From NCBI RefSeq assembly GCF_031628175.1, contig NZ_JAVLVT010000001.1, positions 1,125,429 to 1,189,428 on the forward strand: a stretch of 64,000 nucleotides of DNA, in the 5' to 3' direction. Position 1 is the stretch's first letter, and each line of letters begins with the position of its first letter. Source of the stretch: Lipingzhangella_A rawalii. GTDB lineage: Bacteria; Actinomycetota; Actinomycetes; Streptosporangiales; Streptosporangiaceae. Made by a program: the position numbers and the translations under genes. Positions 17,785 to 26,842 of this stretch are shown here, piece after piece. The notes below the pieces were generated by a model. The model had not been told where the DNA came from and ran no database searches. It worked only from the letters and a program-made list of their open reading frames with translations.

Positions 17785-19101
17785 CTAGACCGGGGCGGGG
17801 GTGGTGACGAGGGAACGCAAGCTGCGCCGGAACTGGTGCAGGGCGTCCTTGGGTGTGGCGGTGCCGGCGTGGATGCCGTTGAGGGCCGCGGCGGCCTCGG
17901 ACTGGAGTTGGCTCGCTGATCCGCTGAACCACGCCTCCGGTTCGAACTCGGTGTTCGCGGCCGCCTCGGCGTAGTGGACGTGCGGTTCCAGGGGCTGGTA
18001 TTCCTCGCTGCGCACCACCGGCTGGTAGGCGGGAATGTGTCCACCGCCCTCGCCCCAGCTGAGGCTGTTGCGCACCATCCAGGCGGCGTAGGTGAGGGCC
18101 GCGCGGGTGCGGTCCCGGTCCCGGTTCTCCTGGTGCGGAAGCACGAAACAGTGCGCGTCCCCACGGGTGCGCCGGTTGCCGAAGAAGTTGGGCATCTGGG
18201 TGGCCGAGTAGGGGGTGCCGGTCGCCTCGAAGCTGGCGATCTCCCAGTTGCCCTGAAGTAGCAGCCCTGCCTGGAGGTTGTCGAAGTTGGAGGTGGCCCC
18301 TTGGCCGTCGGCGAAGCGCGGTGCCAGACCTTCCTCGGACAGCCGGTACAGCGCCTCGAAGGCGGTGTAGGCGGCCTCGTCGTCGAGGTGGAAGTCATCG
18401 TCGGTGAAGGAGAGCTCACCGTCCTGCTGCCGGAACATCGCCCAGAAGATCGGCCAGCTGTAGGTGGTGTCGAGCGACACCGCCATATCGCCGGTGACCT
18501 GGGCGATCTCCCGGCACATGTCCAGGAACTCCTCGAGGCCGTTCACCTCGGTAAGCCGGCCGTCCCCGTCGAGCAGTCCGGCTTCGGCGCAGATCTCGGG
18601 GTTGAAGTACTGGATGTGGGTGTGGGTGTCCAGTGGGATCGCGTACAGCTGTCCGTCGTGGAAACACTGTTCCCACACGTTGGGGAGGAACACCGAGGCG
18701 TCGATCCCCGCCTCGGCCAGGAGCCCCTCGTCGACGGGGTCGAGGAGTCGGCCCGGGGCGAGGCTCGCCAACCGTGACAGGTGGACGGTGGCGACGTCCG
18801 CGGCACGGCCACCGGCGGCGGCCATCGCCACCTTGGTGTAGAAGGGGGCGCCCCACTCGAACGTGGTGGCCCGAAAATCCAGGTCGGGATGTTGCGCCTG
18901 GAAGTCTTCGTGCATCTGGATCATCCGGTTGCCGTCGCCGCCGGAGAACAGATTCCACTGGCGAAGCCGAACCCGGGTGTCCAGGACGGCATCGGCGGGA
19001 GTGCACGCTGCCAGGCCGAGGCCGGCGAGGACGAAGGAACTCTTCAGGAAACCCCGCCGGGCCAGTCCCGAACCCGGCTGGGTGGGTGACGCGTCGCGCA
19101 T
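17785..19101 (-). CDS. Extracellular sugar-binding lipoprotein of the arabinan importer
   Basis: The protein has 438 residues. The N-terminus has a twin-arginine-like RRGFLKSS, a hydrophobic core and the lipobox LAAC with Cys33, so it is probably exported folded and lipid-anchored. The mature part has the SBP_bac_1 order: VRLRQWNLFSGGDGNRMIQM, FYTKVAMAAAGGRAADVATV, then GNWEIASFEATGTPYSATQ. It captures the products of the GH43 enzyme for the two permeases. It starts 182 bases after the araA stop with no clear terminator between, so araBDA and uptake genes may be one transcript. Confidence 0.92.
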   Translation of the reverse strand: MRDASPTQPGSGLARRGFLKSSFVLAGLGLAACTPADAVLDTRVRLRQWNLFSGGDGNRMIQMHEDFQAQHPDLDFRATTFEWGAPFYTKVAMAAAGGRAADVATVHLSRLASLAPGRLLDPVDEGLLAEAGIDASVFLPNVWEQCFHDGQLYAIPLDTHTHIQYFNPEICAEAGLLDGDGRLTEVNGLEEFLDMCREIAQVTGDMAVSLDTTYSWPIFWAMFRQQDGELSFTDDDFHLDDEAAYTAFEALYRLSEEGLAPRFADGQGATSNFDNLQAGLLLQGNWEIASFEATGTPYSATQMPNFFGNRRTRGDAHCFVLPHQENRDRDRTRAALTYAAWMVRNSLSWGEGGGHIPAYQPVVRSEEYQPLEPHVHYAEAAANTEFEPEAWFSGSASQLQSEAAAALNGIHAGTATPKDALHQFRRSLRSLVTTPAPV

Positions 19102-19283
19102 GCTGCCTCCTACGGCGGTTCTGCGCGGTGGCCGGATACCCCCGCCCCCAGGGGCCCGGATTCGATGTGTCTCCCCGTCGTCAGTGCGGTTGTTCGTCGT
19201 GCGCTGCGCTGGGTCGTGGTGGCCGGTGTCCTCCCTGGGATTCTCGGGGTCGGGGTTTCGGGCCGGAGCGGGTGGCGCGGCGG

Positions 19284-20690
19284 CTACACCTGCCGGAACT
19301 CGATGCCCGCGAGTTCGCAGACGAGGCGCCAGCCGGCGGCATGATGCCCGAGGTTCATCACCAGGTGATGGGTTCCGCCGGCGCGAAGCCAGGCGTCCAT
19401 GCAGGCTCGCACCCCGCTCGCGGGGCGGAACTGGCCGTAGGGCATTTCCAGGGCGGGCAGGTGCTGACTGTCCAGGATCTCGCCCTCGCTGACCACCAGC
19501 CGAAAGTGGTCGCCGCCGAGACAGACCAGCGACGCGACGGTGGCCGGCCCGGGCTGGATCCGGAACCGCACCGTCGGCGGGTCGTCGAGGCCCCCAATGT
19601 CCAGTGGGCGTTTGATGAGCTCCACGGGTTCGTCCGTGCGGGCCACGCGCCAGTTTCCCTCCCCCATATGGCTCATCAGGATGGAGTCGGTGGGAAAGTC
19701 CATCGCGTACATCTCGGTGAAGTGCGCGTCCCCGGCGAGCTGGTGCCCGGCATACACCAGCGCGGCGGCGGGAACGTCGCCCTCTCCGGCGAAGCCGTAT
19801 CCCCGGGCCATGAGGTTGGAGGCGGCCGCCATGGGGAGACGCGAAAACCGCCCGTCCTCGCCGAGCGCATCGAAGTGGGTGGAGTAGGCGTCACACCCGT
19901 GGTGGCGCAGCAGCCGCTCGATCGCGATCTGCATGCGCGCGTGATCCTCCCGCTCGGTGACGCTGAGTTTCTCGTCCACCCGGAACCGGTCGTCCTCGGC
20001 CGCGATCAACCCGGTCACGGACTCCGTGTCGCAGTCACCCATGGTCCGGTACAGCTGGCCGGGCGCGATCACGTGCACCTGCGGCCCCAGCACACGGATC
20101 AGTGCGGACTCATCCACCCGGGCATCGCCCATCCCGTTCATCGGGTAGCCGAAAATGCCCACGCGTAGCCGGCGCCAGGCACTGACGGTGCGGGCGGCGC
20201 GGGCCCACCGGTCCACCCGGTCCCGGAACTCGGGACTCTGCCAGTCCTCGGTGATGACCTCGAACGGCACACCGGCGCGGACCATGGCGTTCGCGGTGTC
20301 CTGCGCCCCGTGAATGCCCTGGTTGTAGGTCATATCGGCCATGTCCCAGTCGGGGCTGACCGCCGGGTCGGGCTGGATGTTGGCCAGGGCCAGGGGAATC
20401 CGTGCTTCGCCCAGGGCGCGGGTCACCCGCAGGGAGGGGCCGTAGGTGAGCATCACCACCAGAACCCCGTCGAGTCCCTCGTGTTCGAAGCGGCGCATCA
20501 CCCGTTCGGCGTCGGCGCGGCTGCGCGCGGGAGTGTCGAGCACGAGTTCGGCGACTCCGGAAAGCTGGTCGGCAACGCGCTGGGTGTACTCGGCCTGGCG
20601 TTCGGTGATGCCGGGAAGCATGTCGTCGTACAGTTCCTGCATGATGCCCAGCACGCCGATCCGGGGACGCTGCGCGGGGGTCTGGGTCAC
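19284..20690 (-). CDS. araA: L-arabinose isomerase
   Basis: The protein has 468 residues from the GTG at 20690. The open frame runs further upstream into araD, but GTGA at 20687-20690 gives a 4-nt overlap with the araD stop, so translation is coupled. IGVLGIMQELYDDMLPGIT, MTYNQGIHGAQDTANAMVRA and HHLVMNLGHHAAGWRLVCEL fit the L-fucose/L-arabinose isomerase fold. The enzyme converts L-arabinose to L-ribulose with a divalent metal. It is somewhat shorter than the E. coli type (500) and belongs to the actinobacterial branch. Confidence 0.9.
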   Translation of the reverse strand: MTQTPAQRPRIGVLGIMQELYDDMLPGITERQAEYTQRVADQLSGVAELVLDTPARSRADAERVMRRFEHEGLDGVLVVMLTYGPSLRVTRALGEARIPLALANIQPDPAVSPDWDMADMTYNQGIHGAQDTANAMVRAGVPFEVITEDWQSPEFRDRVDRWARAARTVSAWRRLRVGIFGYPMNGMGDARVDESALIRVLGPQVHVIAPGQLYRTMGDCDTESVTGLIAAEDDRFRVDEKLSVTEREDHARMQIAIERLLRHHGCDAYSTHFDALGEDGRFSRLPMAAASNLMARGYGFAGEGDVPAAALVYAGHQLAGDAHFTEMYAMDFPTDSILMSHMGEGNWRVARTDEPVELIKRPLDIGGLDDPPTVRFRIQPGPATVASLVCLGGDHFRLVVSEGEILDSQHLPALEMPYGQFRPASGVRACMDAWLRAGGTHHLVMNLGHHAAGWRLVCELAGIEFRQV

Positions 20691-21403
20691 TGGTTCCTGC
20701 CTTCCGTGGGGTCGGAGTGCTCGGTGCGCTGCCCGTACACGTTCTGGTAGCGGTGGTGTAACGCGGCGATGTGCTCCGGGGGCAGTGGCTCCACCTGGCC
20801 CTGTTGCCGGGCGAGGTGGATGGTGCGGGCCGCGTCCTCGCACATCACGGCGGCTTTCACCGCGGCCCGGGGGGTGGGGCCGATGGTGAACGGCCCGTGT
20901 TGGGCCATCAGCACCGCCGGTGAGGGGTGGCCGGACAGGGTGTCGACAATGCCCCGTCCGATCTCGTCGTTACCGATCATCGCGAAGGGCCCCACCGGGA
21001 TCTCTGCGCCGAACTCGTCGGCGATAGCGGTGACGGCGCACGGTATGGGCTCACTGCGGGCGGCCCATGCGGTCGCGTAGGGACTGTGGGTGTGGACAAT
21101 CCCGCCGACGTCGGGCATGGCGCGGTAGACGTAGCCGTGCGCGCCGGTGTCGCTGGACGGGGTGGCTCCGTCCTGCTGGGGGGTTCCGTGCAGGTCGGTG
21201 AGAACGAGGGTCTCCGGGGTGAGCGCGTCGTAGGAGACACCGCTGGGTTTGATCAGCATCAGCTGGGTCCCGGGGACGCGTGCCGAGACGTTTCCGCTGG
21301 TCCAGGCCACGAGGCCCCAGCGCACCAGTTCCTGGTGCAGCGCGCAGACCTCGCGACGCAGCGCCTGTACCTCTGCGTCGTTGCTGGTGGTCGGGGACGT
21401 CAT
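20687..21403 (-). CDS. araD: L-ribulose-5-phosphate 4-epimerase
   Basis: The protein has 238 residues. It belongs to the class II aldolase/epimerase family: LVAWTSGNVSARVPG binds phosphate, GIVHTHSPYATAWA gives two zinc-binding histidines, and LMAQHGPFTIGPTP gives the third. The enzyme converts L-ribulose 5-phosphate into D-xylulose 5-phosphate for the pentose phosphate pathway. It overlaps araB by ATGA at 21400-21403 and araA by GTGA, so the three enzymes are made from coupled reading frames. Confidence 0.93.
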   Translation of the reverse strand: MTSPTTSNDAEVQALRREVCALHQELVRWGLVAWTSGNVSARVPGTQLMLIKPSGVSYDALTPETLVLTDLHGTPQQDGATPSSDTGAHGYVYRAMPDVGGIVHTHSPYATAWAARSEPIPCAVTAIADEFGAEIPVGPFAMIGNDEIGRGIVDTLSGHPSPAVLMAQHGPFTIGPTPRAAVKAAVMCEDAARTIHLARQQGQVEPLPPEHIAALHHRYQNVYGQRTEHSDPTEGRNQ

Positions 21404-23067
21404 GTCACCTCGTTTCGGATCCGGCGGAGTTGACGTAGCGCTTCCGTGCCGCCACGTCCGAAGTGGTCGTGGAGTTCGGTGTAGATGCCGTAGAGATGGT
21501 CGTAGGCGTCGGAGCGTTCGGGGTCGGGCTGGTACACCGCGGGTTCCAGATGGCCCATCGCCGTGGATGCGGCGTGGATGTCGGGATAGGAGCCGGCGGC
21601 GACGGCGGCGTGGATGGCCGAACCGAGGGCCGGGCCCTGTTCGGACCCGATCAGGCTGATCGGGCGGCGCAGCACGTCGGCGTAGGTCTGCATTACGAAG
21701 GGGTTGCGGATCAGACCGCCCGCAGCGATGAACTCGTGGACCGGAACCCCAGCGGCGGTGAAGGCCTCCACGATCGTGCGGGTTCCGAAGGCCGTGGCCT
21801 CGACGAGGGCGCGGTAGATCTCCTCGGGTCGGCTTGCCACGGTGAGACCGGCAATCACCCCGGACAGATCGTGGTCAACGAGTACCGAGCGGTTACCGCT
21901 GTGCCAGTCCAGAGCGACGAGTCCGTGCGCGCCCACGGGAGCGTCCACGGCGAGTTCGGACAGCAGCTGGTGGGGGTCGATTCCCCGTTCTGCGGCCCGG
22001 GCTGCGTAGTCGGCGGGGAGGGCGTGGTCGACGAACCAGCCGAAGATGTCGCCGACCCCGCTCTGCCCGGCTTCGTATCCCCACAGGCCCGCAACGATGC
22101 CGTCGCGCACGACGCCACACATTCCGGGCACGTGGGCGAGGTTCTCGCTGTTCATGACGTGGCAGGTGCTGGTGCCCATCACCGCCAGCATCTGCCCGGG
22201 GGCTGTGGCCCGGGCGGCTGCGGCCGTGACGTGGGCATCCACGTTGCCAACAGCGACGGCGATTCCCGCGGGCAGCCCGGTCCAGGCGGCAGCCTGCTCC
22301 GTGAGGTTCCCGGCGCGCGCGCCGAGTTGGGAGAGCGGAGCGTCGAGCTTCTCGCGGGCAAAGTCCGCGAACTCGGGCTCCAGTGCGGCGAGGTACTCGC
22401 GGGTGGGCCAGGCGCCGTCCTGGTGAATTCCCTTGTATCCGGCCGTGCAGATGTTGCGGGTTTCGTGCCCACACAGCTGCCAGACGATCCAGTCCGCCGC
22501 CTCGATCCAGCGGGCGGTGGTGCGGTAGATCTCGGGATCCTCCCGCAGCACCTGGAGAGCCTTGGCGAACTCCCATTCCGCGGAGATCCTGCCGCCGTAC
22601 CGGGGCAGCCACGGCTCGGCGCGCTTGGCGGCCAGGTCGGTGATCTCGTCGGCCTCGGGCTGGGCGGCGTGGTGTTTCCACAGTTTGGGGTAGGCGTGGT
22701 GGCGGTCGGCGAACCGGTCCAGCTCGCACAGGGGGGTTCCGTCGGCGAGGGTCGGCAAGCAGGTGCAGGCGGTGAAGTCGGTTCCGATACCGATGACCTG
22801 GTGGGGCGACACCCCGGCTTCGGTCAGGGCCGCGGGGACCGCCCGGCGCAGCACCTCGCGGTAGTCCTCGGGGATCTGGAGTGCTGTCTGTGGGGGCAGG
22901 GCGGTGTCGGCGCCAGGGAGGCGCTCGGAGACCACCCCGTGTGCGTAGGGGTGGACGGCACTGGCCAATTCGGTTCCGTCAGCGACCCGGACGACAACGG
23001 CCCTGCCGGACAGGGTGCCGAAGTCGATGCCGACCACAACGTCACCCACCGTTTTGTTAACGCTCAC
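21400..23067 (-). CDS. araB: Ribulokinase
   Basis: The protein has 555 residues from the GTG at 23067, which has AGAGGTGGG upstream. GTG at 23085 or 23049 are alternatives. VVVGIDFGTLSGRAVVVRV is the phosphate-binding start of FGGY kinases. GIGTDFTACT, LWKHHAAQPEADEI and EFIAAGGLIRNPFVMQTYAD agree with AraB. The enzyme phosphorylates L-ribulose with ATP. The start codon lies inside a LacI-type operator (23055-23068). The gene follows the regulator gene by 37 bases on the same strand. Confidence 0.93.
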   Translation of the reverse strand: MSVNKTVGDVVVGIDFGTLSGRAVVVRVADGTELASAVHPYAHGVVSERLPGADTALPPQTALQIPEDYREVLRRAVPAALTEAGVSPHQVIGIGTDFTACTCLPTLADGTPLCELDRFADRHHAYPKLWKHHAAQPEADEITDLAAKRAEPWLPRYGGRISAEWEFAKALQVLREDPEIYRTTARWIEAADWIVWQLCGHETRNICTAGYKGIHQDGAWPTREYLAALEPEFADFAREKLDAPLSQLGARAGNLTEQAAAWTGLPAGIAVAVGNVDAHVTAAAARATAPGQMLAVMGTSTCHVMNSENLAHVPGMCGVVRDGIVAGLWGYEAGQSGVGDIFGWFVDHALPADYAARAAERGIDPHQLLSELAVDAPVGAHGLVALDWHSGNRSVLVDHDLSGVIAGLTVASRPEEIYRALVEATAFGTRTIVEAFTAAGVPVHEFIAAGGLIRNPFVMQTYADVLRRPISLIGSEQGPALGSAIHAAVAAGSYPDIHAASTAMGHLEPAVYQPDPERSDAYDHLYGIYTELHDHFGRGGTEALRQLRRIRNEVT

Positions 23068-23068
23068 A
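23055..23068. promoter_or_regulatory. LacI-type operator O2 over the araB start codon
   Basis: TGTTAACGCTCACA (plus strand) is identical to the site at 24201-24214. It is near-palindromic with central CG, the form used by LacI-family dimers. It covers the predicted araB start codon, so bound repressor would block initiation or act as a roadblock to readthrough from the regulator gene. Confidence 0.75.
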
Positions 23069-23104
23069 TTTACCCACCTCTCCACGTTCTCCTCGGTTTC
23101 GCGG

Positions 23105-24148
23105 TCAGCCGTTGGTCGTTGCTGCCCGGGGGTGCGGGACCCCCACACTGCTGCGCTGCACGAGCTGGGTCGGGACGGTCACCTGTTGGGCGTTCGGTTC
23201 GGACGCCGCGAGATGGTCCAACAACAGTTGGATACTGCGCCGCCCCACGGCCGAGAAGTCCTGCCACACAGTGGTCAACGGCGGGCTGAAGTAGGCGGCC
23301 TCGGGAACATCATCGAAACCGACCAGGCTCACATCCTCGGGAACATCGATCTTGGCCTCATCGAAGGCGCGGAGGACCCCAAGCGCCATCTGGTCATTGC
23401 CCACGAACACGGCCGAAACCTGGTCGATGCCGCGTTCCACCAGCTGGCGAGCGGCGTGATATCCCGACCGGGGACTCCAGTCGCCGCGAAGCAGCGGGGG
23501 TGGCGTCACCCCCCGCTCGGCCAGGGCGGTCCGCCAGCCGGCGACCCGTCCCTCCGCCTCCAGCCAGTCCGCGGGGCCAGCGATATGCCACACCGTGGTG
23601 TGCCCCATCTCCAACAGGTGCCGGGTGGCGGCCGCGGCACCTCCGGCCTGGTCCACACACACCACGGTGTGCCCGGGAGCATCCCCGCCCTCGACCACGA
23701 CGATGGGCAGCGAGGTGGGCAGCTGCGCGAGGGAGTCCACCGCACTGCGCTGCGGAGCGATTACGATGAAGCCCTCCACCGCCTGTTGGCCGAGGAACTC
23801 CACCGCCTCATGGACGGTCTGCGGCGTGATCGTACGCAGGCTGACCATGCTGACGAAGTAGCCGGCTTCCCGAGCCGCGTGTTCGATACTGGCCAGGGTG
23901 CTCGCCGGCCCGTAGAGATTGGTCCCAAACGCCACAACCCCGAGGACCCCGCTACGACGGGTCACCAGGGCTCGCGCGGAGGAGTTGCGTTGGTACCCCA
24001 GCTCCTCGATCGCGGCCTGCACCCGGGCCTGGGTGTCCGGCCGCACGTTGGGATGGCCGTTCAGTACCCGCGACACCGTCTGGTGCGAGACACCGGCCAC
24101 CCGCGCCACATCCGCCATAACGGGTGGTCGCGCCTCAGCCTGCACCAT
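23105..24148 (-). CDS. LacI-family repressor of the arabinose/arabinan genes
   Basis: The protein has 347 residues. The N-terminal helix-turn-helix reads MADVARVAGVSHQTVSRVL then NGHPNVRP, followed by the hinge helix ARALVTRRSGVLGVV. A periplasmic-binding-protein-like effector domain follows to the end, with SLVGFDDVPEAAYFSPPLTT. Position next to araBDA and two identical operators, one 52 bases upstream of its own start and one at araB, indicate a self-controlled arabinose-responsive repressor. It is functionally AraR-like but of LacI rather than GntR build. The effector is inferred, not shown. Confidence 0.9.
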   Translation of the reverse strand: MVQAEARPPVMADVARVAGVSHQTVSRVLNGHPNVRPDTQARVQAAIEELGYQRNSSARALVTRRSGVLGVVAFGTNLYGPASTLASIEHAAREAGYFVSMVSLRTITPQTVHEAVEFLGQQAVEGFIVIAPQRSAVDSLAQLPTSLPIVVVEGGDAPGHTVVCVDQAGGAAAATRHLLEMGHTTVWHIAGPADWLEAEGRVAGWRTALAERGVTPPPLLRGDWSPRSGYHAARQLVERGIDQVSAVFVGNDQMALGVLRAFDEAKIDVPEDVSLVGFDDVPEAAYFSPPLTTVWQDFSAVGRRSIQLLLDHLAASEPNAQQVTVPTQLVQRSSVGVPHPRAATTNG

Positions 24149-24200
24149 CGGACACCTCTTCTGTGACCCAGATCAATCCCTGGAATGGCGTGACACACAT

Positions 24201-24214
24201 TGTTAACGCTCACA
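24201..24214. promoter_or_regulatory. LacI-type operator O1 upstream of the regulator gene
   Basis: TGTTAACGCTCACA is repeated exactly from 23055-23068. It lies 52 bases before the regulator start, the usual place for autorepression. Two sites 1.1 kb apart could also allow looping. Confidence 0.75.
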
Positions 24215-24267
24215 TAAGCGGGTGTCAACACGCGATAGCTATCAGGTGCCCCGACGCCGCAGCGGCG

Positions 24268-25659
24268 CTACTCGTTCCAGCGAGGACGACGACGCCCGTT
24301 GAGATGCCAGGCCAGCTCCACTTCCGCCGCACGTTGGGCCTCCCGGGCCTCCTCCCGGGCGGCACGCGCCCGATCCAACTCGGTGCGAACATCCCGAACC
24401 GTACGCAGCGCATGGCTACCCAACTCGGTCAGCGGCGTCACCAGGGTGTCGATCTCCGCGAGACGCCACTCGCACAACAGCCACTCGGGTTTATCCACCG
24501 TCAGGTCAACCGCGTCCACCTGCCGGTGCAGCTCGGCGAGCACCCTGCTCATGGGATGCAGGGCCTCGTCCTCCTCGGCGATACCTTCCGCCCGGGCCAG
24601 ACGGCTGCGCACCTCCTCCCGCGTCCCCGGCAGGGACTCCCGCAGCCGCTGCACCGTGGCCTGACGCTCGATCGGAACCGCGTAGGCGGCCTCCGCCCGG
24701 GCACGGTGGTCGTCAATCTCGGGCAGCACCGACTCGGCCTGGCCCGGATCACCGGCATCCAGGGCCCGGCGGGCACGATCCAGCTCGGCCCGGGCCTGCT
24801 CGGCGTGTTTCCCACCCTCGGCGAGGTACTCCGCGAGACCGGCCCACACCCCCGGCGCGCACTGCTCGGTGAGCGTGGCCTGACACGCCGCGGCCTCCTG
24901 CCCGCGCGTGTCCACGGCGTCCAGGCTCTTGGCCAGCTCCGCGAGGCGGGTTTCCACCTCGGCACTGCGGCGGCGGAGCGCGTTCAGATCATCCCGGGTG
25001 GCGGAGAGGTCGCGGATCAGCTCCACCAGGTTGGCGTGCGCAGAACGCAGGAGACACTCCGCGACGAGGCGCTCCACCTCCTCGAGACGCTCGGCGGCGA
25101 TATCGGCCGTGTTGGCCTCCGTGGAGACGGTGTAGCCGGCGGCCTCACCCCGCCCCAGGGCCGCGCGCACCTCCCTGACCAGCTCATGCGCCTGCTTCAG
25201 CTGATCCGGAACCTGTTCGGCCGCAGCCAGTTCCGTGGTGAGTCGCTGCTCCTCGGCCCGCAGCTCCGCATACACCGCCCGCAGGTGTTCGCCATAGTCC
25301 CGCCACGGCTCCAGCCCATCGGGGGACGTGTCACCGGGGTGCTGCCTGTCCAGGGCAGGTTTGACCAGCTCCGTTCGGCGCTGAAGCAGCTCCTCGGCGC
25401 GGGCCAAGACCTGAGGGGCGTCGCCGAGGGCCTCCGTGTCCTCCGGGGCGGCCAACGACCCTCGCACCAGTTCGATATCGCGCCGCGCCGTTTCCGTCAG
25501 CTCGTCGAGTTGAAGCGCCGTCTCGGCGATCCCACCGCGCAGCTCGTCGAACCGGGCCTGAAGCTCCCGCTGCCGTTGCCTGCGCTGGTTGCGGTGCACG
25601 GCATACCAGGCCCCGACCGCCAGCATGGATGCCAGCAGCGCGATCGCAAGCATCACCAC
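24268..25659 (-). CDS. Membrane-anchored long coiled-coil protein
   Basis: The protein has 463 residues from the GTG at 25659, which has GGGAGG 9 nt upstream. A single N-terminal helix (VMLAIALLASMLAVGAWYAV) is followed by more than 400 charged, alanine/leucine/glutamate-rich residues with heptad character (RRQRQRELQARFDELRGG and LRRRSAEVETRLAELAKSLD). The layout recalls EzrA-like or septation-associated anchored coiled coils, but no family is certain. A WLLCEWRLAE segment lies near residue 400. The gene sits between the arabinose locus and the tail cluster, with no clear link to either. Confidence 0.65.
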   Translation of the reverse strand: MVMLAIALLASMLAVGAWYAVHRNQRRQRQRELQARFDELRGGIAETALQLDELTETARRDIELVRGSLAAPEDTEALGDAPQVLARAEELLQRRTELVKPALDRQHPGDTSPDGLEPWRDYGEHLRAVYAELRAEEQRLTTELAAAEQVPDQLKQAHELVREVRAALGRGEAAGYTVSTEANTADIAAERLEEVERLVAECLLRSAHANLVELIRDLSATRDDLNALRRRSAEVETRLAELAKSLDAVDTRGQEAAACQATLTEQCAPGVWAGLAEYLAEGGKHAEQARAELDRARRALDAGDPGQAESVLPEIDDHRARAEAAYAVPIERQATVQRLRESLPGTREEVRSRLARAEGIAEEDEALHPMSRVLAELHRQVDAVDLTVDKPEWLLCEWRLAEIDTLVTPLTELGSHALRTVRDVRTELDRARAAREEAREAQRAAEVELAWHLNGRRRPRWNE

Positions 25660-25979
25660 GGCACGCCACCTCCCGGATCCGGCACTAACGCACTCGGTCA
25701 CTCGGACGGGGCCGCCAGGCCGGAGGTTTCGTCGGACTCCCGACAATGCCGGCACCACACGCTGCCGGTACGCACCATATGTCCACCTATGATGCCGATG
25801 ATTCCCGAATACCGTATGTGCAATCCGTACTGCATTCCGCGATTCCGCGCTCACTAGCCGTGCAGTGAACGGGCAGGGTGGGTGGAATTGAGGTGGTTAT
25901 CGCGTCTCGGGGGCGCCCCCCGGGCTATGAGGGAGGGGAAAGGCCGATGGGGGTGCTAGGTGTGGGGGCATGGCCAGCC

Positions 25980-26012
25980 GCGGGGGCGGCGACCGAAGGT
26001 CGCCGCCCCCGC
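25980..26012. terminator. Strong terminator hairpin at the end of the tail/lysis operon
   Basis: GCGGGGGCGGCGACC (25980-25994) pairs perfectly with GGTCGCCGCCCCCGC (25998-26012) around GAA. It lies 24 bases after the endolysin stop and closes the minus-strand late operon. A GGAAAGGCCGATGGGGG stretch at 25938-25954 matches the start of the repeat seen near 48.3 and 57.05 kb, in reverse. Confidence 0.8.
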
Positions 26013-26035
26013 GCGGGTCGAGCCGTGGCGCCGAA

Positions 26036-26779
26036 TCAGCGGCCTGCTTCGGCGCGGGCCACGGCCCGGTGCAGCTGCGCGGCGCCGTAACCGGTGACGG
26101 TGTCGCCCCAGCCCGGCTTGGCCTCGGACCCCACGGAGGCGCGGACCTGGCGCAGGGCCTCGGCGGTCTCGTCGCCGTAGTGGCCGTCCACCCCGAAGCG
26201 CGGCAGCTCGCCACCGGCGTAGGTGATGCTGGCCTGAAGATACTTCACCAGCTCGCCTCGGTCTCCTTTGGACAGTCCCACCAGCATCTCTTCTCCCCCT
26301 ACTCCCCCGCCATCGGCGGGCATTCCGCTCTGTACCCACACCCGAAGGTCACTTCCGGGACAGGCCGTGGACTGCCCCGGAAGCCCGCCGTGCCAGGTCT
26401 GGTCCAGGTGCCGCCCGGACCGGCGGCACGCCTCGTCGTACAGCGCCCGGATCGTGGACCTGGCCGCCGCGGTGGCCTCCCCGTCCGAGCCGATGAAGCA
26501 CACCCCGATGTGCGAGGTGTTGAAGCCCGACGCGTGCGCACCGGTCACCAGCCATCCCCGCCCCTCGTAGGCCCTGCCCTCCCGGTCCACCAGGAAGTTG
26601 TAGCCGATGTCGTCCCAGCCCCGGCCGTCCATGTGGAAATCCTGGATCGCCCGGACACTCTGGGTGGGTGGGCCCGCGCTGTAGTGCACCGTGGCCCCGA
26701 CCCGCGACGTCCACGTCGTCGTGGTCCGGGACCGCGGCGCCCGGGCGCCCCAACGGTTTCGTGATCGAATAGTCACCAT
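26036..26779 (-). CDS. Endolysin: N-acetylmuramoyl-L-alanine amidase (PGRP fold) with C-terminal peptidoglycan-binding region
   Basis: The protein has 247 residues from the ATG at 26779, preceded by AGAGGAGG at ideal spacing. Residues 1-145 are the amidase: GATVHYSAGPP (His32), GYNFLVDREGRAYEGRGW, and TWHGGLPGQSTACPG (His130 and Cys140 complete the zinc site). Residues about 165-240 form a cell-wall-binding repeat (YLQASITYAGGELPRFGVDG then HYGDETAEALRQVRA). There is no signal peptide, as expected when a holin releases it. It is the last gene of the tail operon, directly after the holin. Confidence 0.9.
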   Translation of the reverse strand: MVTIRSRNRWGARAPRSRTTTTWTSRVGATVHYSAGPPTQSVRAIQDFHMDGRGWDDIGYNFLVDREGRAYEGRGWLVTGAHASGFNTSHIGVCFIGSDGEATAAARSTIRALYDEACRRSGRHLDQTWHGGLPGQSTACPGSDLRVWVQSGMPADGGGVGGEEMLVGLSKGDRGELVKYLQASITYAGGELPRFGVDGHYGDETAEALRQVRASVGSEAKPGWGDTVTGYGAAQLHRAVARAEAGR

Positions 26780-26842
26780 GTGTGTCCTCCTCTGGACAGA
26801 CACGACCACCGGCCGGCGAACCGGCAGGTTCGTAAGAGGGGA

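Noticed and set aside
15902..17932. A 676-residue open frame covering both permease genes
   Set aside because: Only the C-terminal 299 residues of this frame have permease features; the rest is the shadow of the MalF-type gene in another frame, which itself has full family motifs.
24268..25659. Coiled-coil protein as part of the tail cassette
   Set aside because: It lies beyond the strong terminator at 25980-26012, has an N-terminal membrane anchor and its own ribosome binding site, and resembles no phage structural protein.
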